From Salinihabitans flavidus (lineage in GTDB: Bacteria; Pseudomonadota; Alphaproteobacteria; Rhodobacterales; Rhodobacteraceae), in assembly GCF_900110425.1 (NCBI RefSeq), contig NZ_FODS01000004.1, positions 185,658 to 249,657 on the forward strand: DNA of 64,000 nt. The letters are read 5' to 3'. Of this stretch, positions 38,400 through 46,991 are shown in pieces (position 1 is the first letter of the stretch; each line of letters begins with the position of its first letter). The translations under genes and the position numbers were made by a program. The notes under the pieces were generated by a model. That model was not told the DNA's origin. It saw only the letters and a list, made by a program, of their open reading frames with translations, and made no database searches.

Positions 38400-39992
38400 T
38401 CACACCCCCAAGGCCACGCCGTCTTTCCGCGAATCGGAACCGCCGGTGAGCAGCCCGGTCTTCGCGTCGCGCCGGATCGCCTGCGCGCCCCCCATTCCGA
38501 TCGCAGCGCGCGACACCTTGTGGCCCATCTCGGAAAGCTGGGCGGCTGTCGCGTCCGAAAATCCGCGTTCGATTTCGAGGACACCCGTTGCGATGTTGAG
38601 AAAGCTGCGGGGCGATTCAATGGCCTGCTGGATATCCATTCCATAGTCGACGAGGTTGGAAACCAGATGCGCATGGCCAGTGGCCTGAAAGGGTCCGCCC
38701 ATAACCCCGAACGGCATCGCGTAATCGCCCTTGCGCTCCAGCAGGCCGGGAATGAGCGTGTGCAGTGGGCGCCGTCCGCCGATGAGTTCGTTGACATGGC
38801 CGGGCTGAAGCGAGAAACCGGCACCGCGATTTTGCAGGCTGATCCCGTACCGCTCCGAGGCGAGGCCCGACCCGAAAGGCCAGAAGGTCGAGTAGATCAG
38901 CGATACACACAAGCCGGCGTCGTCAACGACGGTGATGTAGACGGTGTCCCGGTGCAGCGCCTCCAGGCGCGGCTCCATATCCGTCCCGGCCCGACGGGGA
39001 TCGATGCTCGCCGCGAGCCGGTCGATCGTGTCTTCGGACAGCAGTTCGTCGAGTTGCAGTTCGTTATGGTCAGGATCGCCGAGGTAGCGGTTTCGTGCGC
39101 TATAGGCCAGCCTCGTTGCCTCGGCCTCCAGATGAACGCGCTCGGCCCCATTCGGGTCGAGACGGTCGATTTCGAAGCGTTCGAGAATCCCCGCGATCAT
39201 GAGGGCGGTTGCGCCCTGACCGTTGGGCGGCAGCTCCACCAGGTCGTGCCCACGATAGCCCCGCCGGATGGGCGTCACCTCTGTTGCGGCGGTCGTGGCG
39301 AAATCCTCGGCGCTGTGAAGGCCCCCCGCAGCACGGAGCGTCGCCAGGATGTCTTCCATGATTGGACCCGTGTAGAAAGCATCGGCCCCGCCGCGAGCGA
39401 CAAGACGCAGTGCCTCCGCCTGAGCGGGCGCGGCGAAGATCTCGCCTTCCCGGTAGGGACGGCCATCCTTAAGGAAATGAGTGCGACCAGAGGCTTGAAG
39501 CCGCTCGCCAAACGTCTCCCAGTCGATTGCGCTGCGGCGATGGACGGGAACTCCACGCTCTGCATGAGCAATCGCAGGGGCGAGAACGGTCGCAAGATCG
39601 AGCCGCCCATACCCGGACACCAGATGCTCGAAGGCATTCACCGCGCCCGGAACAGTCACCGAATGCACCGAATTCAGGGCAACCGACTCACACCCCTGAT
39701 TGCGAAGAAAGTCGGCATTCAGCGCCGCCGGAGCGCGGCCCGAACCGTTCAGGCCGATGTTCTTTCCGGTCTTGCTGTCATGGATGAGCGCGAACACATC
39801 TCCGCCAAGCCCGGTCATGGCCGGCTCGCAAAACCCCAGTACAACCGCACCGGCGACAGCAGCATCTACCGCGTTGCCGCCCTGCTTGATGATATCAATT
39901 GCCGTGAGGGCCGCGAAGGGATGAGAGGTGGCGCACATCGCATTGCTCGCAAGCATCGGCGCGCGTCCCGGTCCCTGATAATCATGGCTCAT
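38400..39992 (-). CDS. Gamma-glutamyltransferase family Ntn-hydrolase
   Basis: A 530-residue member of the GGT family, which hydrolyses or transfers gamma-glutamyl groups (glutathione-like amides) or acylase substrates. The early block IIKQGGNAVDAAVAGA and the FCEPAMTGLGGD motif are clear. The autoproteolytic nucleophile is probably the Thr in HRDTVYITVVDDAG, with later GGPFQATGH and the GGAQAI end. No signal peptide is seen, so it appears cytoplasmic, unlike periplasmic E. coli Ggt. Its ATG overlaps the GntR gene by 4 bp. Confidence 0.9.
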   Translation of the reverse strand: MSHDYQGPGRAPMLASNAMCATSHPFAALTAIDIIKQGGNAVDAAVAGAVVLGFCEPAMTGLGGDVFALIHDSKTGKNIGLNGSGRAPAALNADFLRNQGCESVALNSVHSVTVPGAVNAFEHLVSGYGRLDLATVLAPAIAHAERGVPVHRRSAIDWETFGERLQASGRTHFLKDGRPYREGEIFAAPAQAEALRLVARGGADAFYTGPIMEDILATLRAAGGLHSAEDFATTAATEVTPIRRGYRGHDLVELPPNGQGATALMIAGILERFEIDRLDPNGAERVHLEAEATRLAYSARNRYLGDPDHNELQLDELLSEDTIDRLAASIDPRRAGTDMEPRLEALHRDTVYITVVDDAGLCVSLIYSTFWPFGSGLASERYGISLQNRGAGFSLQPGHVNELIGGRRPLHTLIPGLLERKGDYAMPFGVMGGPFQATGHAHLVSNLVDYGMDIQQAIESPRSFLNIATGVLEIERGFSDATAAQLSEMGHKVSRAAIGMGGAQAIRRDAKTGLLTGGSDSRKDGVALGV

Positions 39993-40669
39993 CCGCCGCT
40001 CCCTTTTTTCGTCGATGTGATGTTGTTCTCGCTTGCCGTCTCGAAGAAGGTTTCCAACGCGATCAGCGTTTGCGCGATATGCTCGCGCATCAGCTTGCCG
40101 GCAGCTACCGCGTCGCAATCGAGAACCGACTGAGCGATGGCCGCGTGCTGCTGGTGAGGCTGAAGCAGATCGGCCTCGTAGTCCTCCATTGTGAAGAGGG
40201 CGGCACTGTAGGGTGTGATCTTCATGCGAGTCTCTTCGGCGATCGCCTTCAACATCCAGTTTCGTGCGCCATCGTGGAGCAGCCCGTGAAACTCGAAGTC
40301 CAACTCCAGCGCGGCAGTCCGGTCACCGCGTGCGCAGGTGTCTTCGGAGGCGGCGATCACCGAGCGGAGTCGCAATCGCTCTGCCTCGTTCATGCGGAGC
40401 GCCGCCCGACCGGCGCACAGCGCCTCGATTTCTCCCATCGCCTCGAAAGCCTCGCCCAGTTCTTCGCGATTGAAGCTGCGTACGACGGCAGATCGCCGTG
40501 GCCGCGTTTCGATCAGGCCCGACGCCGCAAGTTGCCGGATCGCTTCCCTGATGGGGGTTCGGGACACGCCGAACCGGGTCGCCAGGGACTGCTCGTCAAG
40601 GCGGTCGCCGGGGCGCAGCTCCCCTGTCAGAACGAGATCAGCCAGTTTTTGTCGAAGTGAATGTGCCAT
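39989..40669 (-). CDS. GntR family regulator, FCD-type
   Basis: A 226-residue repressor-type regulator and first gene of the ggt-dctQMP-amidase operon. The N-terminal winged helix contains LATRFGVSRTPIREAIRQLAASGLIE. The C-terminal FCD effector domain has candidate metal-binding residues in LDFEFHGLLHDGA and in QHAAIAQSVL / MREHIAQTL. An operator-like GTATAC palindrome 54 bp upstream suggests autoregulation of the whole operon. Confidence 0.92.
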   Translation of the reverse strand: MAHSLRQKLADLVLTGELRPGDRLDEQSLATRFGVSRTPIREAIRQLAASGLIETRPRRSAVVRSFNREELGEAFEAMGEIEALCAGRAALRMNEAERLRLRSVIAASEDTCARGDRTAALELDFEFHGLLHDGARNWMLKAIAEETRMKITPYSAALFTMEDYEADLLQPHQQHAAIAQSVLDCDAVAAGKLMREHIAQTLIALETFFETASENNITSTKKGSGG

Positions 40670-40722
40670 GTGACTACCTCTTTCACATCAGGCTAGGGGC
40701 GATTTTGTGTCCTGTAAATCAA

Positions 40723-40738
40723 AATTGTATACCAAATT
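40723..40738. promoter_or_regulatory. Candidate FCD-GntR operator
   Basis: AATTGTATACCAAATT contains the palindrome GTATAC flanked by near-symmetric AT arms and fits the TnGTnnnACnA pattern of FCD-class GntR sites. It lies just upstream of the gntR-ggt operon start. Confidence 0.45.
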
Positions 40739-40871
40739 TCGATTTAGTCCACTTTGAAGGAAAGGCGCATCCTCCCGATGCGCCCCTCTCGACACCTGCG
40801 AATGTCACCCCTCATGATCTGGGATCGGTCTGAAAGCCGTCCGCCCACGGCAAATCCGCGTTCGGTTGGTT

Positions 40872-42509
40872 TCAGGTTGTATGAATGGTTTGCCCCTTCC
40901 AGACGGTTTCCTGAACCGTGCACGCGGCGATCTGGTCTGGCGCACCCTTTCGGATATCCATGCCGGGCACGATGAAATCCGCCCAGGCTCCCGGTCTGAG
41001 TTGCCCGGTCTCTCCCTCCATTCCCAGCGCACGCGCGGCGTTTACGGTGAAGAGAGGCAATGCGTCTTCGAGCGTGATGGCCTGATCCGGTCCGACAGTC
41101 CCAGGGAATCGGCCCGTGCTGTCGCGGCGGGTGATCATACCGGCGAGCCCTGTCCATGGGTTGGCATCGGGGGCCGCCGCGGGCCAGTCAGTGCCGAATA
41201 TCACCTCGGCTCCGGCGCGCAGCAAGTCGCGGATCGGATGGCATCTTTCCATACGCTCCTGCCCCAGCACGGCCAGTTGCGCAGGGGTTGCGGCGTTGGG
41301 CATCCAAAGCTTCGGTGAGACTTCCGCCACCGCGTTCAGTTGCGCGAAACGGGGTAAATCCTCCTCATCAATAAAGGCGCTGTGAGAAAGCTCATGGCGC
41401 GGACCGGACGGGCCATTCGCCAGCCGGGCCGCTTCCACGGCATCCAGTCCCTTGCGCACCGCATTGTCGCCGACAGCGTGCATTTTCAAAACAAAACCGG
41501 CTGCATCCAGTTGGGTGACCCAGCAATTCAATGCTTCCGGTTCGATCAGGAGGGTCGCATTCGGGTCATGACCGGCCGCATCGTAGTCAGGCCCGACATA
41601 AGGTGCCAAGAACGATGCCGTGAAGGATGGTGCGACGCCGTCAAGGAAGAGCTTGGCGAAGCCCGTACGAAGATTCTCAGTGGCGTACTGCCGCTTCAAC
41701 TGTGTCAGTTCATCCAGACCCAGCGGCTCGGGCCCCAGTGGCGCGAAGCAGGCGATATGCGCCGCCATGTGTATGGGAAGCTTCCCGGCTGCATCCGCCG
41801 ACGCATAGGCCGCCAGATCCGCCTCTGTGGCCATCGGCTCCTTGAACCCGGTGTAGCCCAGGCTCGCGAAATAGCGCGTGAAATGGCTGACAGCGCGTGA
41901 CAGTTCTTCAGGTGTGCGCGTGGTCATCTGTCTGACCGGGGCGCAGGCGGCTTCGTGAAGAATGCCTGTTGGGTGCCCATCGTCACCACGCTCGACCCCC
42001 CCGCCAAATCGGTCCGAAGTGGAAATGCCAGCCAGATCCAGAGCGCGTGAATTGCACCACAAGGAGTGTTGCGTCACATCGGCAAGGGCGACCGGATGTG
42101 CCGGCGCGATCCGGTCGAGCAGGTCGCGCGGGCGACGGCCCATCCCCTCTCGCATCTCCGAGCGCCAGGGACCGCCGGTAATCCAACGACCGGACTCGAC
42201 ATCCGCCGTCCGCGCGCCAGCGGCGTGCAGGAGCGTATCCAGCGTTGCGGTGTAGCCGACATACACTTCGAAAAGCTCCCGGCAGGCCCCCCAGAGCGCA
42301 TGGGTATGCGATTCAATGAGCCCCGGCATGGCGAATCGCCCGTGCATCCGAATGTGTTTCGTGCCGGGCCCTTTCAGCGTCTCAATCTCGGAATCCGGGC
42401 CCACAGCGATAATCCGGCCGTCTTTTTCGGCCATCGCCGTGACCTCTGGCGCTTCGGGCCAAAGCGTTAAAAAATGCCCGTCTGTCCAGATCTTGTCTGC
42501 CTTCAGCAT
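40872..42509 (-). CDS. YtcJ-type amidohydrolase
   Basis: A metal-dependent amidohydrolase of the Amidohydro_3/YtcJ group, 545 residues from the ATG at 42509 (GGAG 6 nt upstream); an ATG 4 codons earlier is less well placed. The metal-binding HxH is in LIESHTHALWG, and a late Asp lies in IFGTDWPAA. The flanking beta-sandwich begins with KADKIWTDGHFLTLWPEA and ends with LRPGAWADFIVPG. The real substrate of the family is mostly unknown (N-acyl or cyclic amides, formamides). It is divergent from the MarR-TRAP operon, whose ligand it probably hydrolyses. Confidence 0.9.
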   Translation of the reverse strand: MLKADKIWTDGHFLTLWPEAPEVTAMAEKDGRIIAVGPDSEIETLKGPGTKHIRMHGRFAMPGLIESHTHALWGACRELFEVYVGYTATLDTLLHAAGARTADVESGRWITGGPWRSEMREGMGRRPRDLLDRIAPAHPVALADVTQHSLWCNSRALDLAGISTSDRFGGGVERGDDGHPTGILHEAACAPVRQMTTRTPEELSRAVSHFTRYFASLGYTGFKEPMATEADLAAYASADAAGKLPIHMAAHIACFAPLGPEPLGLDELTQLKRQYATENLRTGFAKLFLDGVAPSFTASFLAPYVGPDYDAAGHDPNATLLIEPEALNCWVTQLDAAGFVLKMHAVGDNAVRKGLDAVEAARLANGPSGPRHELSHSAFIDEEDLPRFAQLNAVAEVSPKLWMPNAATPAQLAVLGQERMERCHPIRDLLRAGAEVIFGTDWPAAAPDANPWTGLAGMITRRDSTGRFPGTVGPDQAITLEDALPLFTVNAARALGMEGETGQLRPGAWADFIVPGMDIRKGAPDQIAACTVQETVWKGQTIHTT

Positions 42510-42551
42510 AAGTATCTCCATAGATTTTTGTTGACATAATCAATGAATAAC

Positions 42552-42566
42552 GTTGACGATGTCAAC
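42552..42566. promoter_or_regulatory. Candidate MarR operator
   Basis: GTTGACGATGTCAAC is a perfect 6-3-6 palindrome centred between the divergent amidohydrolase and marR starts. A second GTTGAC at 42530-42535 lies 22 bp away. Palindromes of this size in this position are typical MarR sites. Confidence 0.55.
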
Positions 42567-42602
42567 AATAGCTCCGTAGTTTGATGCCCAGAGGTAAAGC
42601 TG

Positions 42603-43115
42603 ATGCATACAACCGAGACAAAAAAGCGACCCGGAACGAAGCCACGCGTCCACCCACCGATCACCACGTTGATGGATGCGCTGTCGTTCCGAATCGCGCG
42701 CTTGGCTGCGATCAACGAAAAGGCCGGCAACGCGCTTTTTCGCGAACAGTTCGGGCTCACGCTGACAGAGTGGCGGGTTTTGGGCGTGACGCAGGCGATG
42801 CAATGCGTGCCCTTCAACCAACTTTATCGCTACCTCGTGATGGACAAGGGTCAGCTCAGCCGAACAGTCAAGGCGCTTGGCAAGCGCGACCTGATCGAGA
42901 TCCTTCCCTCTGAAACGGACGCGCGCCAGATCCAGATACGCACCACACAGGCGGGCCGCGACCTGCACGACCGGGCACTGGTCTACACTCAGGAGCGCAA
43001 TGAGGTCACTGTCGAGACACTCACGCCCGAAGAATGTGCGGAGTTCATGAGAATCCTGAAAAAAATCAGCACCGACAACGAAGATCGAGCATTCATGTCG
43101 GGAGTTCTGAAATGA
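42603..43115 (+). CDS. MarR family transcriptional regulator
   Basis: A 170-residue regulator with a winged helix visible in FGLTLTEWRVLGVTQAM, LVMDKGQLSRTVKALGKRDLIE and the wing LPSETDARQIQIRTTQAG. GAGGT precedes the start. It overlaps the TRAP permease gene by 4 bp (ATGA). It probably represses both its own operon and the divergent amidohydrolase through the palindrome at 42552. Confidence 0.92.
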   Translation: MHTTETKKRPGTKPRVHPPITTLMDALSFRIARLAAINEKAGNALFREQFGLTLTEWRVLGVTQAMQCVPFNQLYRYLVMDKGQLSRTVKALGKRDLIEILPSETDARQIQIRTTQAGRDLHDRALVYTQERNEVTVETLTPEECAEFMRILKKISTDNEDRAFMSGVLK

Positions 43116-45031
43116 GCGCCGCGCCCCCCGCGCCGATCACTGCCCGCCACCCAGTGCAGGTGGCGGGCCGGGTGATCGCCGCGCTGTTCTCGCTCTCAAT
43201 CCTTGTCGTGATCGCGTTCTTTGTTCTCGACGAGGCCAATGCGCGCTTTGGAATCATGGCGCTCAGCGCCCTGATCGTCGTTCTGACCAAGCCACTGACA
43301 CAAAGCACCCGGTTATTCACCCGTATTCCCTGGGTCGGCTGGACTGTCGATGCGGCTCTTGTTGTCGCCTTCGGCTGGGCGGCGATCTGGTTTTTCCGGG
43401 TCAAGCAGGAACTCTATTCGGGTTTCTTCATGGCCAATCCTCAGAATATTACCGCCGGCATCATGGGCATGGCCGTGCTGCTTCTTCTGACGGTCAGGGC
43501 CTGGGGGTGGTCTCTGGTGATCATGGCCCTTACCTTCGTCGGATTCGGTTTTGTGGGCCCGTGGCTGCCCGGACTACTTGAGCATTGGGGCATGTATCTC
43601 GGCGATTTCATGCAGATCGCCTGGTATTCCTTCGATGGCGTATTCGGGCGGACGACCGGACTTGTCGCCGACACCGTGCTTGTCTTTCTGATTTTCGGCG
43701 CCGTGCTGGAGAGGACAGGCGCCGGCGAAAGCCTGATCCACATTTCCACAGCGCTGACCGCGCGCATCCGCGGGGGGGCGGCGCATGCGGCCATTGTGGC
43801 GAGCGGCGTCTTCGGAATGATGAGCGGTTCGGTCGCCGCCAACATCGCCGGCACCGGCGTCTTCACCATCCCGATGATCAAACGGCAGGGGTTTTCCGCC
43901 AATTTCGCCGGTGCGGTTGAGACATCCGCCTCCTCTGGCGGACAACTTACGCCGCCGATCATGGCGGCAGCCGTCTTCGTGATGGCCGACCTTGTCGGCA
44001 TGCCCTTCGCAATGGTCATTGTCGGGGCGGCGCTTCCGGCGCTTTTCAAGTATATTGGCCTTTTCGCACAGGTTTACGCGTCGGCGATCCGAATGGATAT
44101 CGAGCCGCTTCCCGAAGATCAGGTTCCGGTCCTCACGCGACGGGACTGGCTCAACTCGTTGCTGGTGGCCCTGCCTATTGCCGCTCTGATGGCCACATTC
44201 GTTGTGGGCAAATCACCTGCCGTGGCTGGCCTCGTGGGTGTTCTGACTGCACTGGTAACGGGTTTCGTGCTGAACCCCGATTTCCGGCGAGAGCCGGTTC
44301 GCGTCCTGCAGGCATTGGCCGATGGTGGCATTCAGGCCGCACAGATCATGCTGGCGGTCGGCGTCATCGGCATCGTTCTGGCCGTGGTGAATGAAACCGG
44401 CGTTGCCATCCGCTTCGCCACTTCGATTGCAGCCGTCGGCGACGACTTTCTGCTCTTGGCGTTGATCCTCGCCATGTTCGGCGCGTTGATACTCGGCATG
44501 GGGCTTCCCACGCTTCCCGCCTATCTGATCATCGCCATCATGATTGCCCCCGCGATCATCAAGGCCGGTGTGCCGCCGCTGGCGGCGCATATGTTCGTGC
44601 TCTACTTCGCGGTCTATTCCTCGATTGTGCCGCCCATCGCATATGGCTGCTACATCGCGGCTCCGATCGCGGGGGGGCACCCGCTCACCACCGCTTTCAT
44701 CGCACTCAGGTTGTCCATCGTGGGGCTGCTCGTGCCGTATGTCTTTGTCTACTCGCCGTCATTGCTGCTGGTGGCCGGACCCTTCAGCTGGGCAGAACTG
44801 GGCTCCACCATCCTCCGGCTGCTGGTGGCGATCTGGATGTTGGCCAGCGCCTTCGGAGGCGCGGACCCGCGTGTGGGCAAGCTGGGGCTGGCGCAGCGGG
44901 CAGTGCGTTTGAGTCTCGGTGCTGGCGCGATGATTCCTCTCGCACCGATTTGGGCCACAGCCGTGATCGGCGCGGCCATTCTCGGGTTTTTCTTTCCGCG
45001 CCTGGAGTTGTGGAAAGCGAGACCCCAATAA
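43112..45031 (+). CDS. TRAP transporter fused 4TM/12TM permease
   Basis: A 639-residue integral membrane protein in which the small (DctQ-like) and large (DctM-like) TRAP subunits are fused, as is usual for TAXI-type systems. The N-terminal third holds about four helices. The DctM part follows with the motifs GMMSGSVAANIAGTGVFTIP and ETSASSGGQLTPPIMAAA, then GMGLPTLPAYLIIA. It is translationally coupled to marR and followed 59 bp later by the TAXI receptor gene. Confidence 0.94.
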   Translation: MSAAPPAPITARHPVQVAGRVIAALFSLSILVVIAFFVLDEANARFGIMALSALIVVLTKPLTQSTRLFTRIPWVGWTVDAALVVAFGWAAIWFFRVKQELYSGFFMANPQNITAGIMGMAVLLLLTVRAWGWSLVIMALTFVGFGFVGPWLPGLLEHWGMYLGDFMQIAWYSFDGVFGRTTGLVADTVLVFLIFGAVLERTGAGESLIHISTALTARIRGGAAHAAIVASGVFGMMSGSVAANIAGTGVFTIPMIKRQGFSANFAGAVETSASSGGQLTPPIMAAAVFVMADLVGMPFAMVIVGAALPALFKYIGLFAQVYASAIRMDIEPLPEDQVPVLTRRDWLNSLLVALPIAALMATFVVGKSPAVAGLVGVLTALVTGFVLNPDFRREPVRVLQALADGGIQAAQIMLAVGVIGIVLAVVNETGVAIRFATSIAAVGDDFLLLALILAMFGALILGMGLPTLPAYLIIAIMIAPAIIKAGVPPLAAHMFVLYFAVYSSIVPPIAYGCYIAAPIAGGHPLTTAFIALRLSIVGLLVPYVFVYSPSLLLVAGPFSWAELGSTILRLLVAIWMLASAFGGADPRVGKLGLAQRAVRLSLGAGAMIPLAPIWATAVIGAAILGFFFPRLELWKARPQ

Positions 45032-45090
45032 CAATAGGTAAAACAGATGATGCCGCGATCAAAGATGATCGAAACACCGAAAGGGAAGAT

Positions 45091-46104
45091 ATGACACCGA
45101 CCTTCATTCAAACTCTCAAACGTACCACAGTCGGGCTGCTTGCGGCCGGGCTTATGGCCGGGCCGGCGGTGGCTGAGCTTTACAGAGTCACCTCCACGGC
45201 TCCCGGAATGTCACCGTTCGTGGTGAACACCGCGATTGCCAAGGTGGTCAACTCGCATAGCGATGACGTGGACCTGCAGGTTCGCGCAACGGGTGCGGCA
45301 ACGCGGCATTTCATCGACGCCGCCGCGGGCAAAGTCGATTTCCTCTTTGGCTCGGCCACGATCAACTGGTTGCTCGCCAATCAGATCGGTCCCTTCAAGA
45401 GCTTCGACAACGGGGCCGAGCTTGAAAAGAACGTCGGCATGATCTTCTCCTATCAGATCGGCCCGTATCACTATGTCACGCGCGCGGACTCCGGAATCGA
45501 AACGTTGGCGGATCTCGAAGGCAAGCGCGTCTTTGCCGGCCCGCCGGGCGGCGCGGCGAAGGGGGTTGTTCTACGGATGATCGAGGATGTGACGGGGCTG
45601 ACACCCGAGGACATGAACGTTCAGGAATTCGGATTCGATGCAGCGGTCCAGGCGTTTCAGGATGACAAGATTGACGTCATCGTGCTCCCGACGAACGTGC
45701 CGTCGCCGTCGATTCAGCAGTTTGCCCTGACCAAGGAAATTCGCCTGCTCGACATCGACGTGGACAAGCGAACGATCAATCATGTCAGTTCCACGACCAA
45801 CGAAATCGGCCCGGACGTCTACGGAGAGAACCAGCTCAACGAAACACCGATCCGCACGCATGGGGCTCTTGTGAACTTCTCGGCAGGCATGCATGTGCCC
45901 GAGGAGGCGGTATATCAAGTCACGAAAGCGATCTGGGAGAATCTCGACGAGATTCATGAGACAGCGCAATGGATGAGCAACACCATTACGCCCGAGACCG
46001 GCCTTCAACTGATTCCGGGTCGTCTGCACCCCGGGGCCGAGCGCTACTACCGCGAGGCTGGCTGGGATATCCCGGAGCCCGTCAGCTTCCAGCCGGACAG
46101 CTGA
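45091..46104 (+). CDS. TAXI family TRAP transporter solute receptor
   Basis: Periplasmic receptor, 337 residues from the ATG at 45091 (GGGAAG upstream). It has a leader with hydrophobic core VGLLAAGLMAGPAVA and cleavage likely after AVA (residue 28). The mature protein contains ATRHFIDAAAGKVDFLFGSA and LADLEGKRVFAGPPGGAAKG, typical of the TAXI fold. It delivers ligand to the fused permease. A longer upstream frame inside the permease gene is ignored. Confidence 0.92.
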   Translation: MTPTFIQTLKRTTVGLLAAGLMAGPAVAELYRVTSTAPGMSPFVVNTAIAKVVNSHSDDVDLQVRATGAATRHFIDAAAGKVDFLFGSATINWLLANQIGPFKSFDNGAELEKNVGMIFSYQIGPYHYVTRADSGIETLADLEGKRVFAGPPGGAAKGVVLRMIEDVTGLTPEDMNVQEFGFDAAVQAFQDDKIDVIVLPTNVPSPSIQQFALTKEIRLLDIDVDKRTINHVSSTTNEIGPDVYGENQLNETPIRTHGALVNFSAGMHVPEEAVYQVTKAIWENLDEIHETAQWMSNTITPETGLQLIPGRLHPGAERYYREAGWDIPEPVSFQPDS

Positions 46105-46105
46105 A

Positions 46106-46137
46106 CGGACGCGACACTGGCGGTCGCCGCGCGTCCG
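46106..46137 (+). terminator. Stacked hairpin after the TAXI gene
   Basis: An 8-bp perfect stem (CGGACGCG / CGCGTCCG) with an inner GGCG-GT-CGCC stem begins 2 bp after the TAXI stop. No T-run follows, so it may act as an RNA-stabilising 3' structure or a weak terminator. Confidence 0.45.
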
Positions 46138-46611
46138 GCGGCCGCACGCTGCGCTGTGCCGGGGCACTCCGCGCGCGGCCTCTTTCACCGCAAACCGGGA
46201 CACGGCCCCCGGCATGAACAAAGTCATGCCGGTTCTGTCGGTTTTGTCCAAAGCGGGAACGGGAAAATCCCCGAAAGTTTCTGTCGCCGGAACAGAATCG
46301 CGGTCAGTCAAAAATCTTCAAACGAGAAAGTTACCAAAGGCAAGATGATGGTGCGGTCGAGAAGACTCGATTCTCAATGTATCACATCACGCCCCTGTTT
46401 TATTGGCATTTTTAGTAATCGTCACACACCGAAAGTGTCGTCTTGTGTGACGTTTTTAACCCTGAGGAACCCCGATTTTGAGTGGCTGTGCGGGGACGAT
46501 GATGATGTGATTGCTTCCCACCAAATCGCACGGTTGAGCAAATCGCACGGCTGAAAAAGGAGCCACCAACTATGCGGGACATTCTGATCATTGATGCGGC
46601 TGCGGCATGGG
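46138..46611. other. Gene-free stretch before the IS110 fragment
   Basis: No gene is supported. It holds the intrinsic terminator at 46420-46457 and a less GC-rich segment (about 46310-46460). A direct repeat, AAATCGCACGG, occurs at about 46523 and 46541. Confidence 0.4.
46420..46457 (+). terminator. Intrinsic terminator
   Basis: A perfect 9-bp stem (CGTCACACA at 46420-46428, TGTGTGACG at 46444-46452) is followed directly by TTTTT, a classic plus-strand intrinsic terminator. The nearest upstream plus-strand gene ended 316 bp earlier, so it could end a long 3' region or an unannotated small RNA. Confidence 0.65.
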
Positions 46612-46737
46612 CTAGCAACTGTGTCTATGTGGACGGCTGGGAACGTCGTCACGCACTCCACCACCGGCAAGCGCAACTGCCAGCCTGTCCTTCGAAATAT
46701 CAATACCGACATAGATCGTTGATTGTTCTTTTGTCAT
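46612..46737 (-). pseudogene. IS110-family transposase, N-terminal fragment
   Basis: From the ATG at 46737 the frame encodes 41 residues opening MTKEQSTIYVGIDISKDRLA, the characteristic start of IS110-type DEDD transposases with the first catalytic Asp in GIDISKD. The frame ends at TAG (46612-46614) after VPSRPHRHSC. The rest of the roughly 320-residue enzyme is missing, so this is a decayed or truncated copy. GGAGGAAGGC precedes the start. Confidence 0.7.
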
Positions 46738-46991
46738 GCCTTCCTCCACCGCAGATCAACGGCAGTCGCAGTCATACGATCAGAATACAGGCTGATCCGT
46801 CATGCGCGCCCCGCTGGAAAAAGACATGCGGTCTTACGAAAGGGTCACATTTTGCCATGCCGGCTGGGTAGGCGGCAGATCGGCTGACCTCAAGCTGGGA
46901 TCCGTTGACAGAACCCCGAGGCACCGTCTGCGATCAGTGCCACACCTGCGTCGGCACTCAGCGCACTCTTTATTCGAACCATGGCCACAGC

